IMG/VR virus record: IMGVR_UViG_3300011115_000925
Location: 38,965 to 102,964 of that record
DNA from: a virus
Direction: 5' to 3' (one strand)
Length of the DNA stretch: 64,000 bases
Both the position numbers and the translations under genes were made by a program. The notes beneath the pieces were generated by a model. It was not told the DNA's origin. It searched no databases and saw only the letters and a program-made list of their open reading frames with translations. Positions 45,044 through 52,667 of the stretch are shown in pieces (position 1 is the stretch's first letter; the number at the start of each line of letters is the position of its first letter).

Positions 45044-45616
45044 TTACAATAACCCTTCAGCAGTCAACACATTGACTATGTCTTGCCCAAGCTCAATTTC
45101 GGTACGCACATTGAGATCCAACAATTCGTCTTGTAATTTTTGTTTGTTCTTCTTGCCTAGCACAACCGCAGTTCGGAAACCAGCCAGGTCTTCGGCAGTG
45201 AATATAGAAGTGTCTACTGTGGAATCGTGACCGTAGTACAGGCTGCGACCTTCGTCTTTGCGATTGCGAAGTTTTTCTAATTTACCAGCCACAACCTCTA
45301 CACTTTCACGAACACTTTTACCAGACATGTCTAGATAAAACTGTATTTTCTTTTCAAGCGATGCAATATCTGCCAACTTGTCATTGATGTTGGCCTGATG
45401 ATTGGCGCGGCTCACAGACTTGCGGATATCGTACAGGCTGTTTAACAAACTGGTCTGACGATCTTGTTTGGCCACAAAATCTAGGCGTAATTTTGCAATT
45501 GCATCTTCGGCAATTTGGAATTCGTTGACTTTGACTTCGGTGTCAAATTTGATGCCTTTTAATGCATCCTGGATGGCCAATTGTAATGCATTGGCTTTGC
45601 GTAGATTGATTTTCAT
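45044..45616 (-). CDS. coiled-coil conserved phage protein (190 aa)
   Basis: MKINLRKANALQLAIQDALK start; predicted coiled coil around residues 60-130 (NDKLADIASLEKKIQFYLDM). No known domain. Its likely promoter is 290 bp upstream at 45906-45934, implying a long leader. Weak ribosome-binding site (AAAGAAAG). Function unknown. Confidence 0.7.
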   Translation of the reverse strand: MKINLRKANALQLAIQDALKGIKFDTEVKVNEFQIAEDAIAKLRLDFVAKQDRQTSLLNSLYDIRKSVSRANHQANINDKLADIASLEKKIQFYLDMSGKSVRESVEVVAGKLEKLRNRKDEGRSLYYGHDSTVDTSIFTAEDLAGFRTAVVLGKKNKQKLQDELLDLNVRTEIELGQDIVNVLTAEGLL

Positions 45617-45905
45617 AATTTCTTTCTTTCAACAATAAAACAACAAGGGTGGCAAGACCCGAATCAAGTCACAGACTATGCAATTCGCAATGCTCAAAAT
45701 ACAATGCACAATCCACAGTGGCCTGCGTATGCCCGGTTATCAAAGTGCAAATGTCTATAATATGTCCGGTTCACACAAGCACGATCCAAGTTGCCTTGGA
45801 GGTCAGAGTTAATTCAGCTTTGGAAGCCGATGCTGGCATGAAGCCAACAGTTTGTCTGTTCTAATCTATCCTGATCTTGCCTGCCAGTTTGCACTGACAA
45901 AAACT
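45617..45905 (-). other. long untranslated leader or non-coding RNA region
   Basis: No reading frame or tRNA found. The TTGACA-17-TAAAAT promoter at 45906-45934 points into it, so it is either a 290-nt 5' leader of the coiled-coil gene or a separate RNA. I could not find a clear terminator. Confidence 0.5.
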
Positions 45906-45934
45906 ATTTTACACAAAACAGTCAACGCTGTCAA
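45906..45934 (-). promoter_or_regulatory. sigma70-like promoter, TTGACA-17-TAAAAT
   Basis: -35 at 45929-45934, -10 at 45906-45911, 17-bp spacer. Confidence 0.7.
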
Positions 45935-45943
45935 CTGTTTTGG

Positions 45944-46414
45944 TCAGGCTGCTTTCAAACCTTTCAGTCGGTCAGCAGCATACGAAGCAGCAAATGCCTG
46001 TGGCTTCACAAAAGGTATCACGTTGCAAGTGCCTTTGATGTAGCCAATGGCCTGTGAAATAACACAGCTGGATCCGTGCATTTCGTCTGGGTTGATGTCA
46101 AGATGTACTTCAACATCACGACCTTCCAGCACGTCGGCCAGTTTGAGATACAGTTCGGACACCTTGTACACTTCGGTCATGAGACGCATGGCTGGCTTGC
46201 CTGGCTTTGCGTCGTACACACGTTCGCGATGTACTTCACCAAACAGTTTGCATCCGTTGTTGCCGTTGATGTGTACCACAATGGCCAACACATAGTCGGC
46301 CCACCATTCACCATCGATCTTGATTCTTTCACTGTCGCAACCAATGTAGATACGTGTTTCTGGTGTTTGTGCTTGAATAAATTCAGACACTTGTTTTAAA
46401 TCTAATTTTTTCAT
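45944..46414 (-). CDS. RNase-H-like YkuK/DUF458 family protein (156 aa)
   Basis: IYIGCDSERIKIDGEWWADY, VHLDINPDEMHGSSCVISQA and KPQAFAASYAADR are hallmarks of the YkuK (DUF458) RNase-H-like family. Conserved acidic residues suggest metal-dependent nuclease activity, though this family is poorly characterised. Its ATG is preceded by AGAAGAAACTT. Confidence 0.85.
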   Translation of the reverse strand: MKKLDLKQVSEFIQAQTPETRIYIGCDSERIKIDGEWWADYVLAIVVHINGNNGCKLFGEVHRERVYDAKPGKPAMRLMTEVYKVSELYLKLADVLEGRDVEVHLDINPDEMHGSSCVISQAIGYIKGTCNVIPFVKPQAFAASYAADRLKGLKAA

Positions 46415-46428
46415 AAGTTTCTTCTAGG

Positions 46429-46857
46429 TTAGAAGTCCTCGGTGATCAATTCTAAATCAGTTAACCGTCCTGAATCTTCTTTGTTGTACCTTACGCTACC
46501 ACCATAATAACCGTTGTGGCTGTTACGCACTTCAAGGTCAATGTAGCCACGGTTGGTGCGGATAGTCCAGAACGCATCTTGTACCACTTCGCATCCATCT
46601 TCGTCGCTGCGATTGTCGCCCCAGCCCTTGTCCTCCACAGCCAGCACTTCTACCCCGCGCAACAGGTCAAAGCTGTTGCCCTCGCCTAAGATATTTACGC
46701 CAGTCACATGGTTGAACCATACAGAATTGCAGCAGTCATTTTCAGTGTCAAAACGATAGCGACGCCCAGAGATGTCACGAAACACCAGGCTCCACTTGTC
46801 GTTGCCTATGAACAAGCCATTGATGCGCTTGCCTACTAATACATTAAATTCACTCAT
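46429..46857 (-). CDS. conserved phage beta-rich protein, DUF7448-like (142 aa)
   Basis: Starts MSEFNVLVGKRINGLFIGND; DTENDCCNSVWFNHVTG and EVRNSHNGYYGGSVRY resemble small beta-sandwich phage proteins. Ribosome-binding site AAGGAC. The family attribution is from memory of the sequence pattern and is uncertain. Confidence 0.65.
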   Translation of the reverse strand: MSEFNVLVGKRINGLFIGNDKWSLVFRDISGRRYRFDTENDCCNSVWFNHVTGVNILGEGNSFDLLRGVEVLAVEDKGWGDNRSDEDGCEVVQDAFWTIRTNRGYIDLEVRNSHNGYYGGSVRYNKEDSGRLTDLELITEDF

Positions 46858-46882
46858 AGCTTGTCCTTTCTTTTAAATTGTT

Positions 46883-46961
46883 TGGTACCCCGGGCGAGAG
46901 TCGAACTCGCAGAACTCTTCCTTTTGAGAGAAGCGACTTTGCCAGATTTGTCCACCGGGGC
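46883..46961 (-). tRNA. tRNA-Leu(CAA), short variable arm
   Basis: Loop CTCAAAA, acceptor GCCCCGG/CCGGGGT, T-arm TTCGACT, encoded CCA. The variable region is only 6 nt, although bacterial tRNA-Leu normally has a long arm. Confidence 0.82.
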
Positions 46962-46968
46962 ATATTCT

Positions 46969-47043
46969 TGGTGGATGAGACAGGGCTCGAACCTGTGACC
47001 CTCAGCATGTCGAGCTGATGCACTACCACTGTGCTACACATCC
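46969..47043 (-). tRNA. tRNA-Val(GAC) with C33 instead of U33
   Basis: Anticodon arm TCAGC-TCGACAT-GCTGA: loop position 33 is C, not the nearly universal U. Acceptor GGATGTG/CTCATCC and encoded CCA are otherwise normal. Confidence 0.8.
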
Positions 47044-47047
47044 AAAT

Positions 47048-47139
47048 TGGTACCAGCGGAGAGGATCGAACTCTCTCAAGAACGCTAATCTGGCGCTAAA
47101 AGGCTTATAAGACCTCTCTGACTCCCAAGTCTCGCTGGT
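47048..47139 (-). tRNA. unusual tRNA-like gene, candidate anticodon TAT
   Basis: 92 nt with encoded CCA and a good acceptor (ACCAGCG/CGCTGGT) and T-arm. The 7-nt loop CTTATAA gives TAT (Ile), but the variable arm is a hairpin with a 7-nt loop that could itself be read as an anticodon arm. Identity unresolved. Confidence 0.55.
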
Positions 47140-47144
47140 ATGTA

Positions 47145-47408
47145 TTAACCAGTGCGATGTATCAAATGGTAACCAAACTGCGTTTGCACAGGTTGGCTGA
47201 TTGAACCCACAGCAGTTGCCAAGGTGGCATCTTCAAATGGTCGGACCATCTGTCCTGATCCAAACTCGCCAAGGTCTCCACCGCGTTCGCCACTGGGGCA
47301 TGTGCTGTGTGCTCGTGCCAGGTCGGCAAAACTTGCACCTTCATTTAGTTTGTTTTTCAGTGACACCGCTTCGTTGAGTGTTTTTACCAAAATGTGACTT
47401 GCTTTCAT
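47145..47408 (-). CDS. parvulin-type peptidyl-prolyl isomerase (87 aa)
   Basis: [38 protein letters not shown], and [10 protein letters not shown] follow the stand-alone parvulin/PpiC fold, length about 90 aa. It catalyses cis-trans prolyl isomerisation. AAGGAAGC precedes the ATG. It lies between tRNA genes, an odd place for a chaperone, and could fold phage structural proteins. Confidence 0.88.
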   Translation of the reverse strand: MKASHILVKTLNEAVSLKNKLNEGASFADLARAHSTCPSGERGGDLGEFGSGQMVRPFEDATLATAVGSISQPVQTQFGYHLIHRTG

Positions 47409-47575
47409 TCTCTTGCTTCCTTATAAAAAATTGGTGGAGAACATCTTTGAGGTATCCCCTACGAAGCAGATCACTGCTCACCTGTTACATTGATGTATGT
47501 ACTATTGCCTGCTGCAAGGATTAGGTACCTACCTTGTCAACTCATACTGAATGATGTAACTCATACGCTGCTCTT
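47409..47575 (-). other. intergenic, no gene seen
   Basis: Contains a lone TTGACA without a convincing -10 box and, on the minus strand, a CCACCA end that might be a tRNA remnant but lacks the other arms. I see no gene here. Confidence 0.4.
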
Positions 47576-47652
47576 TGGTCGGAGTACAAGGATTCGAACC
47601 TTGGACCCCCTGGTCCCAAACCAGGTGCGCTACCAGACTGCGCCACACTCCG
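47576..47652 (-). tRNA. tRNA-Pro(TGG)
   Basis: Loop TTTGGGA, acceptor CGGAGTG/TACTCCG, T-arm TTCGAAT, encoded CCA. Confidence 0.93.
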
Positions 47653-47654
47653 AA

Positions 47655-47897
47655 TTATTCTGCTTGCTTCTTCAATCTCATGCCCACAAACGTGCCACAG
47701 AATGCGCCCAATGCAGCTGGCACCAGTAACATGTGATCGGTTGTGTAGTTGATAACCACAAATGCTCCTAAAATAGTAACAACCACAGACCACGAGCTGG
47801 CAAGCATGGCCCGGCCATCTGCTACTGCTCTTAGATAGTATGTGTAAAAAATATCTATGCAGAACAGGGCAAAAAATGTTGTTATGTATTCAATCAT
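47655..47897 (-). CDS. small membrane protein (80 aa)
   Basis: Starts MIEYITTFFALFCIDIFYTY; three hydrophobic segments (5-25, 35-52, 56-73) and a basic RLKKQ C-terminus. The frame also has an ATG six nt upstream, overlapping the CCA end of tRNA-Val(TAC). Could be a transporter-like or holin-like protein; no family recognised. Confidence 0.65.
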   Translation of the reverse strand: MIEYITTFFALFCIDIFYTYYLRAVADGRAMLASSWSVVVTILGAFVVINYTTDHMLLVPAALGAFCGTFVGMRLKKQAE

Positions 47898-47902
47898 ATT
47901 CA

Positions 47903-47977
47903 TGGTACCTGGTCACGGTTTCGAACCGCGGACCCTCTCGGTGTAAACGAGATGCTCTCCCCCTGAGCTAACCAGGC
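47903..47977 (-). tRNA. tRNA-Val(TAC)
   Basis: Loop TTTACAC, acceptor GCCTGGT/ACCAGGT, T-arm TTCGAAA, encoded CCA. Confidence 0.93.
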
Positions 47978-48136
47978 AAAAATTTGTGACAGACAACTTT
48001 TCCTATTATACTCCGCCTGTCAGGGAGAGTCTTTGTAAAAATTAGGGCACAACCTCTCCGATCGTTGAGTGCGTGAGATCTTTGTTGTTTAAAGTTGGCA
48101 TAACGACTTTCTGTACAGAAGCCAACTCCCTAAAAC

Positions 48137-48210
48137 TGGAGCGGGGTAGGAGAATCGAACTCCTGACTTTAGCTTGGAAGGCTAAGGTAATACCATTTTA
48201 CGAACCCCGC
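48137..48210 (-). tRNA. tRNA-Gly(TCC)
   Basis: Loop CTTCCAA, acceptor GCGGGGT/ACCCCGC, T-arm TTCGATT, encoded CCA. Reads GGA/GGG. Confidence 0.92.
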
Positions 48211-48279
48211 ATATTTTTTGATATTAGACAATCTACATTATAGACTTACTTATATTGCCTGTCAACTGCTATCTGATTA

Positions 48280-49191
48280 TTAGTTTTCCAAATAGTCGGG
48301 TAGATTGTTATCTCTAGCCCAGCGATTGTACGCATCAACACACTGCACAAAATTTATCACAATCTGCCTCTTGTCCGCCGGAGTGGTAGATTTGATAGGA
48401 ATGGTATCAAGCATGACTTGATCACTGCACATGATTGACAATGTGTTATCAATTGCCTCAACGGCCGAAATCATGTCTGCATCAAATTCTGGATCAATGT
48501 TTTTGCTAATCTCATAATGGTACTGTGTGTACTCGGCAATACTGATGCCATATTTTTGTTTGATTGTTTGTTGGGTGGGAAAATATCGGCACAGCACTGC
48601 ATCAATATCACTTGACAACTCTTCGTACAACAACGGAACAAATCCGGGAAATGTGTTACTTAACCAATTGCGATAGTCGAGATATCGTTGTGATTGTTGT
48701 ATAACAATATCTGTGTCAACTTCAAATCTTTTATCTCCATACAAGCGCACACGATCTTTGGCACTGTGTACGTTGTTGATCTGCTGTGATGCCGGGCGGT
48801 CAGTGCAGCGTCGCACAGCATAACTCAATGCATAATCAAAAATATTGTCTCGTATGCTACCAAACACTGTGAAATTATTGCGTAAGTATTCTGTAAATAA
48901 TTCTTGTTGTGATTTGGTTTCGCTGCGATTCAGCCAATGGTCATAGGCCAATCGCACCAGTACAGGATTAGCACTGGATGACAACAACCCAGACAACTCA
49001 TCAAAACTCTGTGTATTGACGTCGGCCCATTTTTTTATCAAATAGCCTTGCTCCCCAACACCTATTCCATTTAGCAATTCATGCGGATTGACAAGATTAG
49101 GTTGTATCAGTTCTCTAATCCAGAAAGTGGCTGCTCTTTGAAAATAAGTAGACCCTGATCCAAATGATGCAATTAACAAAACGTTTTTCAT
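48280..49191 (-). CDS. sulfotransferase-like P-loop protein (303 aa)
   Basis: ASFGSGSTYFQRAATFWIRE near the start resembles the PAPS 5'-phosphosulfate-binding P-loop (G-x-G-S-T-x-x-Q). SIRDNIFDYALSYAVRR resembles the 3'-phosphate-binding R-D-x-x-x-x-x-x-S region. If correct, it would move sulfate from PAPS to a sugar or other acceptor. Fits with phage-encoded surface chemistry. Overlaps the SGNH gene upstream. Confidence 0.6.
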   Translation of the reverse strand: MKNVLLIASFGSGSTYFQRAATFWIRELIQPNLVNPHELLNGIGVGEQGYLIKKWADVNTQSFDELSGLLSSSANPVLVRLAYDHWLNRSETKSQQELFTEYLRNNFTVFGSIRDNIFDYALSYAVRRCTDRPASQQINNVHSAKDRVRLYGDKRFEVDTDIVIQQSQRYLDYRNWLSNTFPGFVPLLYEELSSDIDAVLCRYFPTQQTIKQKYGISIAEYTQYHYEISKNIDPEFDADMISAVEAIDNTLSIMCSDQVMLDTIPIKSTTPADKRQIVINFVQCVDAYNRWARDNNLPDYLEN

Positions 49192-50084
49192 TCGTAAATT
49201 TTTCTCAAAGTGTTTTGGGCTGAGATTGGTATCAAGTCTTGATACGATATCTTTACATCATGAGACAAACACAGGAGGGCCAAGTCTCGTGCTCGTGCCC
49301 GGGTGCTGTTGTTTTCCAATGACTGCCCTAGTATTATTTCAACTAAGAAATCATGCTGAATCAGTGCATCGGGATGTGGGTCAGAGTGTACACATTCTAA
49401 ATATTCTTGTGTACACTGCCGAGCAGTCTTGTACTCCCATAGTCCTTGATAAGATTTTGGATCCTGTGGATCCTTTGGTGGCATAAAAAACCGGTTCCAG
49501 TCAATAAGAGACAACAGATTGGAAACTGCTGGAATCTTTAATATTTCACTTGCAGTGTTCAATTCAATTGAGGAAAGTTGATTGCAACTATCCCAACGAT
49601 ATTTCCAGGAATCAATGGTCACAGTAGGCCTAACATCAAACCAAGGATTTTGCCAAAACACCATGTGATAACGACACCCAATCTGATTCAACAGATGTTG
49701 GATTTGGTATATGGTAGAAAAATTATCCACGATCATGTGTGTAAGACTTGTTTCGTGATCAGGGTGTGTGCGATATAATCCGCGCCAGGGCACTGGAGAG
49801 CATTCTAGTCTTCCAGCAGCTGGAAAGAATCCTTTACAATCGTGCTGATCAACCCAGTCTTGGTCGTACCATGTTGTGACACGATTGCTGCCACTCAGCA
49901 TGATGATCACAGTATCGTCCTGGGTGATATCTTTTGATCTTGACAACAGTTCCCAATACTGTGTTTGATTGCTGCGTCCGGGCCAGGCCAGGTTGATAAC
50001 AGTGTCTGTGGAATATTCGCTCAACCAATCGCTCCAGGTATGCCAATACCATTTTGTAAAACTACATCCTAATGTATAAATCAT
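49188..50084 (-). CDS. SGNH hydrolase-like protein (298 aa)
   Basis: MIYTLGCSFTKWYWHTWSDW: G-C-S-F nucleophile block; LAWPGRSNQTQYWELL and VIIMLSGSNRVTTWY follow. The longer in-frame extension would be the tRNA-Ile sequence, so the ATG at 50084 is used. Fourth SGNH-like protein; overlaps the sulfotransferase-like gene by 4 nt. Confidence 0.65.
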   Translation of the reverse strand: MIYTLGCSFTKWYWHTWSDWLSEYSTDTVINLAWPGRSNQTQYWELLSRSKDITQDDTVIIMLSGSNRVTTWYDQDWVDQHDCKGFFPAAGRLECSPVPWRGLYRTHPDHETSLTHMIVDNFSTIYQIQHLLNQIGCRYHMVFWQNPWFDVRPTVTIDSWKYRWDSCNQLSSIELNTASEILKIPAVSNLLSLIDWNRFFMPPKDPQDPKSYQGLWEYKTARQCTQEYLECVHSDPHPDALIQHDFLVEIILGQSLENNSTRARARDLALLCLSHDVKISYQDLIPISAQNTLRKIYE

Positions 50085-50098
50085 AATGAACTGTCTTT

Positions 50099-50173
50099 TG
50101 GTAGCCGGTGATGGTTTCGAACCATCGACCCTCGCCTTATCAAGACGATGCTCTCCCCCTGAGCTAACCGGCC
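50099..50173 (-). tRNA. tRNA-Ile(GAT)
   Basis: Loop TTGATAA, acceptor GGCCGGT/ACCGGCT (G1-U72 wobble), T-arm TTCGAAA, encoded CCA. Confidence 0.92.
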
Positions 50174-50310
50174 ATGATAATATATAGGTGCTCTCTGCGG
50201 CGCTTGAATCCACGGTAGCCCTGCTCTTCCTGGCACTTCTTCACACGCCGCGGGCTAGTGAAGGTTGGTGTTGTTCCAGTGTAGCTACTACAGAAAGCAT
50301 TTATATGATA

Positions 50311-50399
50311 ACCATATGGAAACACACTAAAAGTAATCTAACATACAAGAGCGCCGTGCGAACGTATGCTAAAAGGTATCTAATGTGTTTGCATATGGT
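50311..50399 (-). repeat. inverted-repeat RNA element A (89 nt)
   Basis: ACCATATGGAAACACACT at one end and TGTGTTTGCATATGGT at the other pair to form a long hairpin; an inner CATAC/GTATG hairpin lies inside. Lies in the 3' part of the 1.1-kb RNA. Confidence 0.75.
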
Positions 50400-50446
50400 G
50401 AAAGGACTGAGAATACATCCTCTCCAACAACACCTCGGACATTATT

Positions 50447-51086
50447 GTACACCTTGCGAGTATACTTTCTTCCGACTTCCACCCGGCCCTATTTCTAGGT
50501 ATCCTGGTCTGCTGTCAGCATCGCCGTTTAGAGACAGGCAGTAGTCTTGACGCTGTATGCTATTCTACGCTTTCTATTCCGTTGACCTTGCGAGCCATTC
50601 AAGTGCGCTAACACCTTACGAAACTTCCTGCATAAACTAATGTCACCTTGCGAGCTTCATTAGACTTGGTTCTCTTGCGAGCCAAGTATTAGATGCTTTT
50701 CACATACAACCGAGTCAGTCTTTGCGTTTTAATCGTTAGAAGGAGTTGAACCTTCAGTCTATTTCTTAAAAGGAAATCGGCCTACCATTAGCCTATAACT
50801 GAACCTACTGCGATGTGCTGACTCAGTTGCTGCATACTCTTTTGGAATACACAATACAACACACCACGTACCTTTTGTCTTGCGAACTACTCAGTCGTCT
50901 TTTGCGATCGGTGTGTCCCCGCCTTTCGACAGACCCACTAACCACTCAAACTGCATACGAGCCCTTGGGTGCAACCCCTCGGACAAATACGCTACCCTTT
51001 CTCATACTAATTAACTGGACTGGTTTAGTTGTGAAGTCAGCACCACCTGTTACTTTCCATCGACTCAAGTTCCCCTTGCGGGCTTG
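50447..51086 (-). repeat. set of hairpins sharing a C(GCAA)G loop
   Basis: Minus-strand hairpins at 50447-50465, 50583-50597, 50637-50663, 50664-50687 and 51066-51086 share a loop core CGCAAG closed by different stems (ACTTGG/CCAAGT, CTAATG/CATTAG, CAAG/CTTG). GCAA is a GNRA tetraloop. Stem sequences differ, so the loop is conserved while the stems vary. Confidence 0.7.
50735..50799 (-). pseudogene. tRNA-Lys(TTT)-like core embedded in the long RNA
   Basis: D arm GGCT/GGCC, anticodon arm ATTTC-CTTTTAA-GAAAT and T-arm GAAGG-TTCAACT-CCTTC are intact, but the acceptor is only GTTA/TAAC and is continued by the separate outer stem GAGTCAG/CTGACTC. Probably a structural module, not a free tRNA. Confidence 0.6.
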
Positions 51087-51297
51087 TAAATCAACGTTCT
51101 TTCCACAACATCCAGCGTCATTGTTACAACCACCGGTCTTATCAGTGATCGCTACCTCACGGTAGTGAGCAGGCTTGCTTAAACGAACTATCTCTAGCGG
51201 AGTTATGTAGGCATACCTCCTTTGGCTGTGTCACCACAGTTATTCTTCATAAACCAGCAAGCTGGCTTATAGGACGTTAAACCGCCCTTGAAATCTT

Positions 51298-51326
51298 ATT
51301 GTAGCATCAAAGTTGATCCTTGTCAA
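51298..51326 (-). promoter_or_regulatory. sigma70-like promoter, TTGACA-17-TACAAT
   Basis: -35 at 51321-51326, -10 at 51298-51303. Start of the long non-coding RNA. Confidence 0.82.
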
Positions 51327-51336
51327 CTTGAGTTTT

Positions 51337-51420
51337 ACCATATAGAAACACACTAGCCTGCAGGACTACTAATAGCTCACGGGTACGCCGCTACTACTAG
51401 GTAATGTGTTTTTATATGGT
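51337..51420 (-). repeat. inverted-repeat RNA element B (84 nt)
   Basis: ACCATATAGAAACACACT on the left, TGTGTTTTTATATGGT on the right. The right arm contains the CCA end of tRNA-Lys(TTT), so the hairpin would pair the tRNA tail. Confidence 0.8.
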
Positions 51421-51492
51421 AGGACCGCCCGGATTCGAACCGGGAACTGGCGGATTAAAAGTCCGCTGTGATAACCATTTCACCACGATCCC
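51417..51492 (-). tRNA. tRNA-Lys(TTT)
   Basis: Loop CTTTTAA, acceptor GGGATCG/CGGTCCT, T-arm TTCGAAT, CCA shared with inverted-repeat element B. Confidence 0.9.
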
Positions 51493-51496
51493 ATGT

Positions 51497-51571
51497 TGGT
51501 CCCTCTACCGAGATTTGAACTCGGACGTCACGGATTAAGAGTCCGGCATGCTGCCTTAACATCTTAGAGGG
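51497..51571 (-). tRNA. tRNA-Lys(CTT)
   Basis: Loop CTCTTAA, acceptor CCCTCTA/TAGAGGG, T-arm TTCAAAT, encoded CCA. Anticodon stem has one C-T mismatch. Confidence 0.87.
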
Positions 51572-51665
51572 TTGGTATGTAAAATTGTCTTTCACGTGCC
51601 AACCCGGACCTACATGGGATCTGGATTGACACTAGCGTTTAGCACGTTTCATGTCATGTTTCCTT

Positions 51666-51926
51666 TTAAATGTGTTCTTTGTTGAGTCGAGCTCGAGCCG
51701 CAGTAGCAAATTCGCTAAAGTTGCCGCACTTGTCTTCCCACCGCAACATACTACGGCAAGTGTAACTGATGTCACGCTTGTTCAAGCATACTGCTTCTTG
51801 ATTGAGTTCACCGTTGACATACACACGGCAGTGATAGTTGCCGTCAATATTGCGAACAGTTACTTCGTGATCTACTTCGCCCAGGATACAACGCTGGATG
51901 CGAACTAGTTGTTTGTATCGTTCCAT
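51666..51926 (-). CDS. conserved hypothetical protein (86 aa)
   Basis: Starts MERYKQLVRIQRCILGEVDH with AAAGGAGAACG upstream; an in-frame ATG 30 nt earlier lies inside the tRNA-Thr spacer. Basic N-terminus and Cys residues (C13, C44, C57, C59). Function unknown. Confidence 0.7.
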   Translation of the reverse strand: MERYKQLVRIQRCILGEVDHEVTVRNIDGNYHCRVYVNGELNQEAVCLNKRDISYTCRSMLRWEDKCGNFSEFATAARARLNKEHI

Positions 51927-51945
51927 ACGTTCTCCTTTGAAAAAT

Positions 51946-52019
51946 TGGTGCCCCACGACAGAATCGAACTGCCATCACAGGATTACAAAACCAGTGTACT
52001 GCCATTGTACTAGTAGGGC
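51946..52019 (-). tRNA. tRNA-Thr(TGT)
   Basis: Loop TTTGTAA, acceptor GCCCTAC/GTGGGGC, T-arm TTCGATT, encoded CCA. The anticodon stem holds a T-T mismatch. Confidence 0.82.
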
Positions 52020-52026
52020 GTGATTG

Positions 52027-52191
52027 TTAGGATGTCTTTGATCTTTTGTCTATAGCACGTTGAATCTTGGCTCGGTGCTTGGGCCTGGCACTCTCCAACA
52101 TCTTGGTGAGTTGAGCAACATTCAGCGGTCCCAGTCTGGGTTTGCCACTGTGATGCTTCATGGGATCGTTGCTTGTGTTAAATGATGACAT
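52027..52191 (-). CDS. small basic conserved protein (54 aa)
   Basis: MSSFNTSNDPMKHHSGKPRL start, then a helical NVAQLTKMLESARPKHRAKI and a Lys/Arg-rich end. Ribosome-binding site AGGAAACAAA. Conserved small basic proteins of this type occur in T4-like phages. Function unknown. Confidence 0.75.
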   Translation of the reverse strand: MSSFNTSNDPMKHHSGKPRLGPLNVAQLTKMLESARPKHRAKIQRAIDKRSKTS

Positions 52192-52210
52192 TTTGTTTCC
52201 TAAATTAAAT

Positions 52211-52286
52211 TGGCTCCTCAGCGTGGGATCGAACCACGGACATCTTGATTAACAGTCAAGTGCAACTACCGCTGTGCTACTGAGGA
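52211..52286 (-). tRNA. tRNA-Asn(GTT)
   Basis: Loop CTGTTAA, acceptor TCCTCAG/CTGAGGA, T-arm TTCGATC, encoded CCA. Confidence 0.93.
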
Positions 52287-52293
52287 ATAAACT

Positions 52294-52383
52294 TGGCGGA
52301 ACGACTGAGACTCGAACTCAGAACCCGGATTACGCCGAGCGACAGATTAGCAATCTGCTCTAATACCATTATAGGACCGTTCC
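52294..52383 (-). tRNA. tRNA-Ser(GCT)
   Basis: Loop TTGCTAA, long variable arm, G73 and encoded CCA as expected for Ser. Reads AGC/AGT. Confidence 0.92.
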
Positions 52384-52423
52384 GTGAAAATACTTATGCT
52401 GTATCGACAGCATATAAAAAACT

Positions 52424-52497
52424 TGGCGTACCCACTAGGACTCGAACCTAGACTGACGGTTTTGGAGACCGCGATGCTGCCATTACACTATGGATAC
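52424..52497 (-). tRNA. tRNA-Trp(CCA)
   Basis: Loop CTCCAAA, acceptor GTATCCA/TGGGTAC, T-arm TTCGAGT, encoded CCA. Confidence 0.92.
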
Positions 52498-52500
52498 ACA

Positions 52501-52575
52501 TGGTGGTTGTGGTTGGCATCGATCCAACCTCCTCGCCTTATGAGGGCGGTACGCATCCATCTACGTCACACAACC
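52501..52575 (-). tRNA. tRNA-Met(CAT), unusual T-loop
   Basis: Loop CTCATAA, acceptor GGTTGTG/CACAACC. The T-loop begins A (ATCGATG) instead of T54. Could be elongator Met or Ile2 (k2C34); the sequence does not decide. Confidence 0.85.
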
Positions 52576-52580
52576 AAAAC

Positions 52581-52657
52581 TGGGGTGTCTGATGGGGATC
52601 GAACCCACGCATGTCGGAATCACAACCCGAGGCCTTAACCACTTGGCGACAGACACC
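52581..52657 (-). tRNA. tRNA-His(GTG)
   Basis: Loop TTGTGAT, with the extra G-1 opposite C73, the hallmark of tRNA-His. Acceptor GTGTCTG/CAGACAC, encoded CCA. Confidence 0.94.
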
Positions 52658-52667
52658 ATATAACAAA

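Larger units (their letters stand above)
50180..51297 (-). ncRNA. about 1.1-kb promoter-driven structured non-coding RNA (GOLLD-type candidate)
   Basis: No credible reading frame. A TTGACA-17-TACAAT promoter (51298-51326) points into it. It contains several hairpins whose loop is C-GCAA-G, a tRNA-Lys-like core enclosed in an outer stem (50712-50824), and an inverted-repeat element (50311-50399). It lies inside a phage tRNA array, as GOLLD RNAs from lake metagenomes and Lactobacillales prophages do. The family assignment is inference. Confidence 0.55.

Noticed and set aside
47440-47520. Extra tRNA gene ending in CCACCA
   Set aside because: No T-arm, anticodon arm or matching acceptor could be found.
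48005-48033. Promoter with TATAAT upstream of tRNA-Val(TAC)
   Set aside because: The -10 box is good, but the sequence 17 bp upstream (AAGACT) is a poor -35; kept only as a weak possibility.
51576-51650. tRNA or small gene between tRNA-Lys(CTT) and the 51666 gene
   Set aside because: Only a weak inverted repeat was seen; no frame or cloverleaf.
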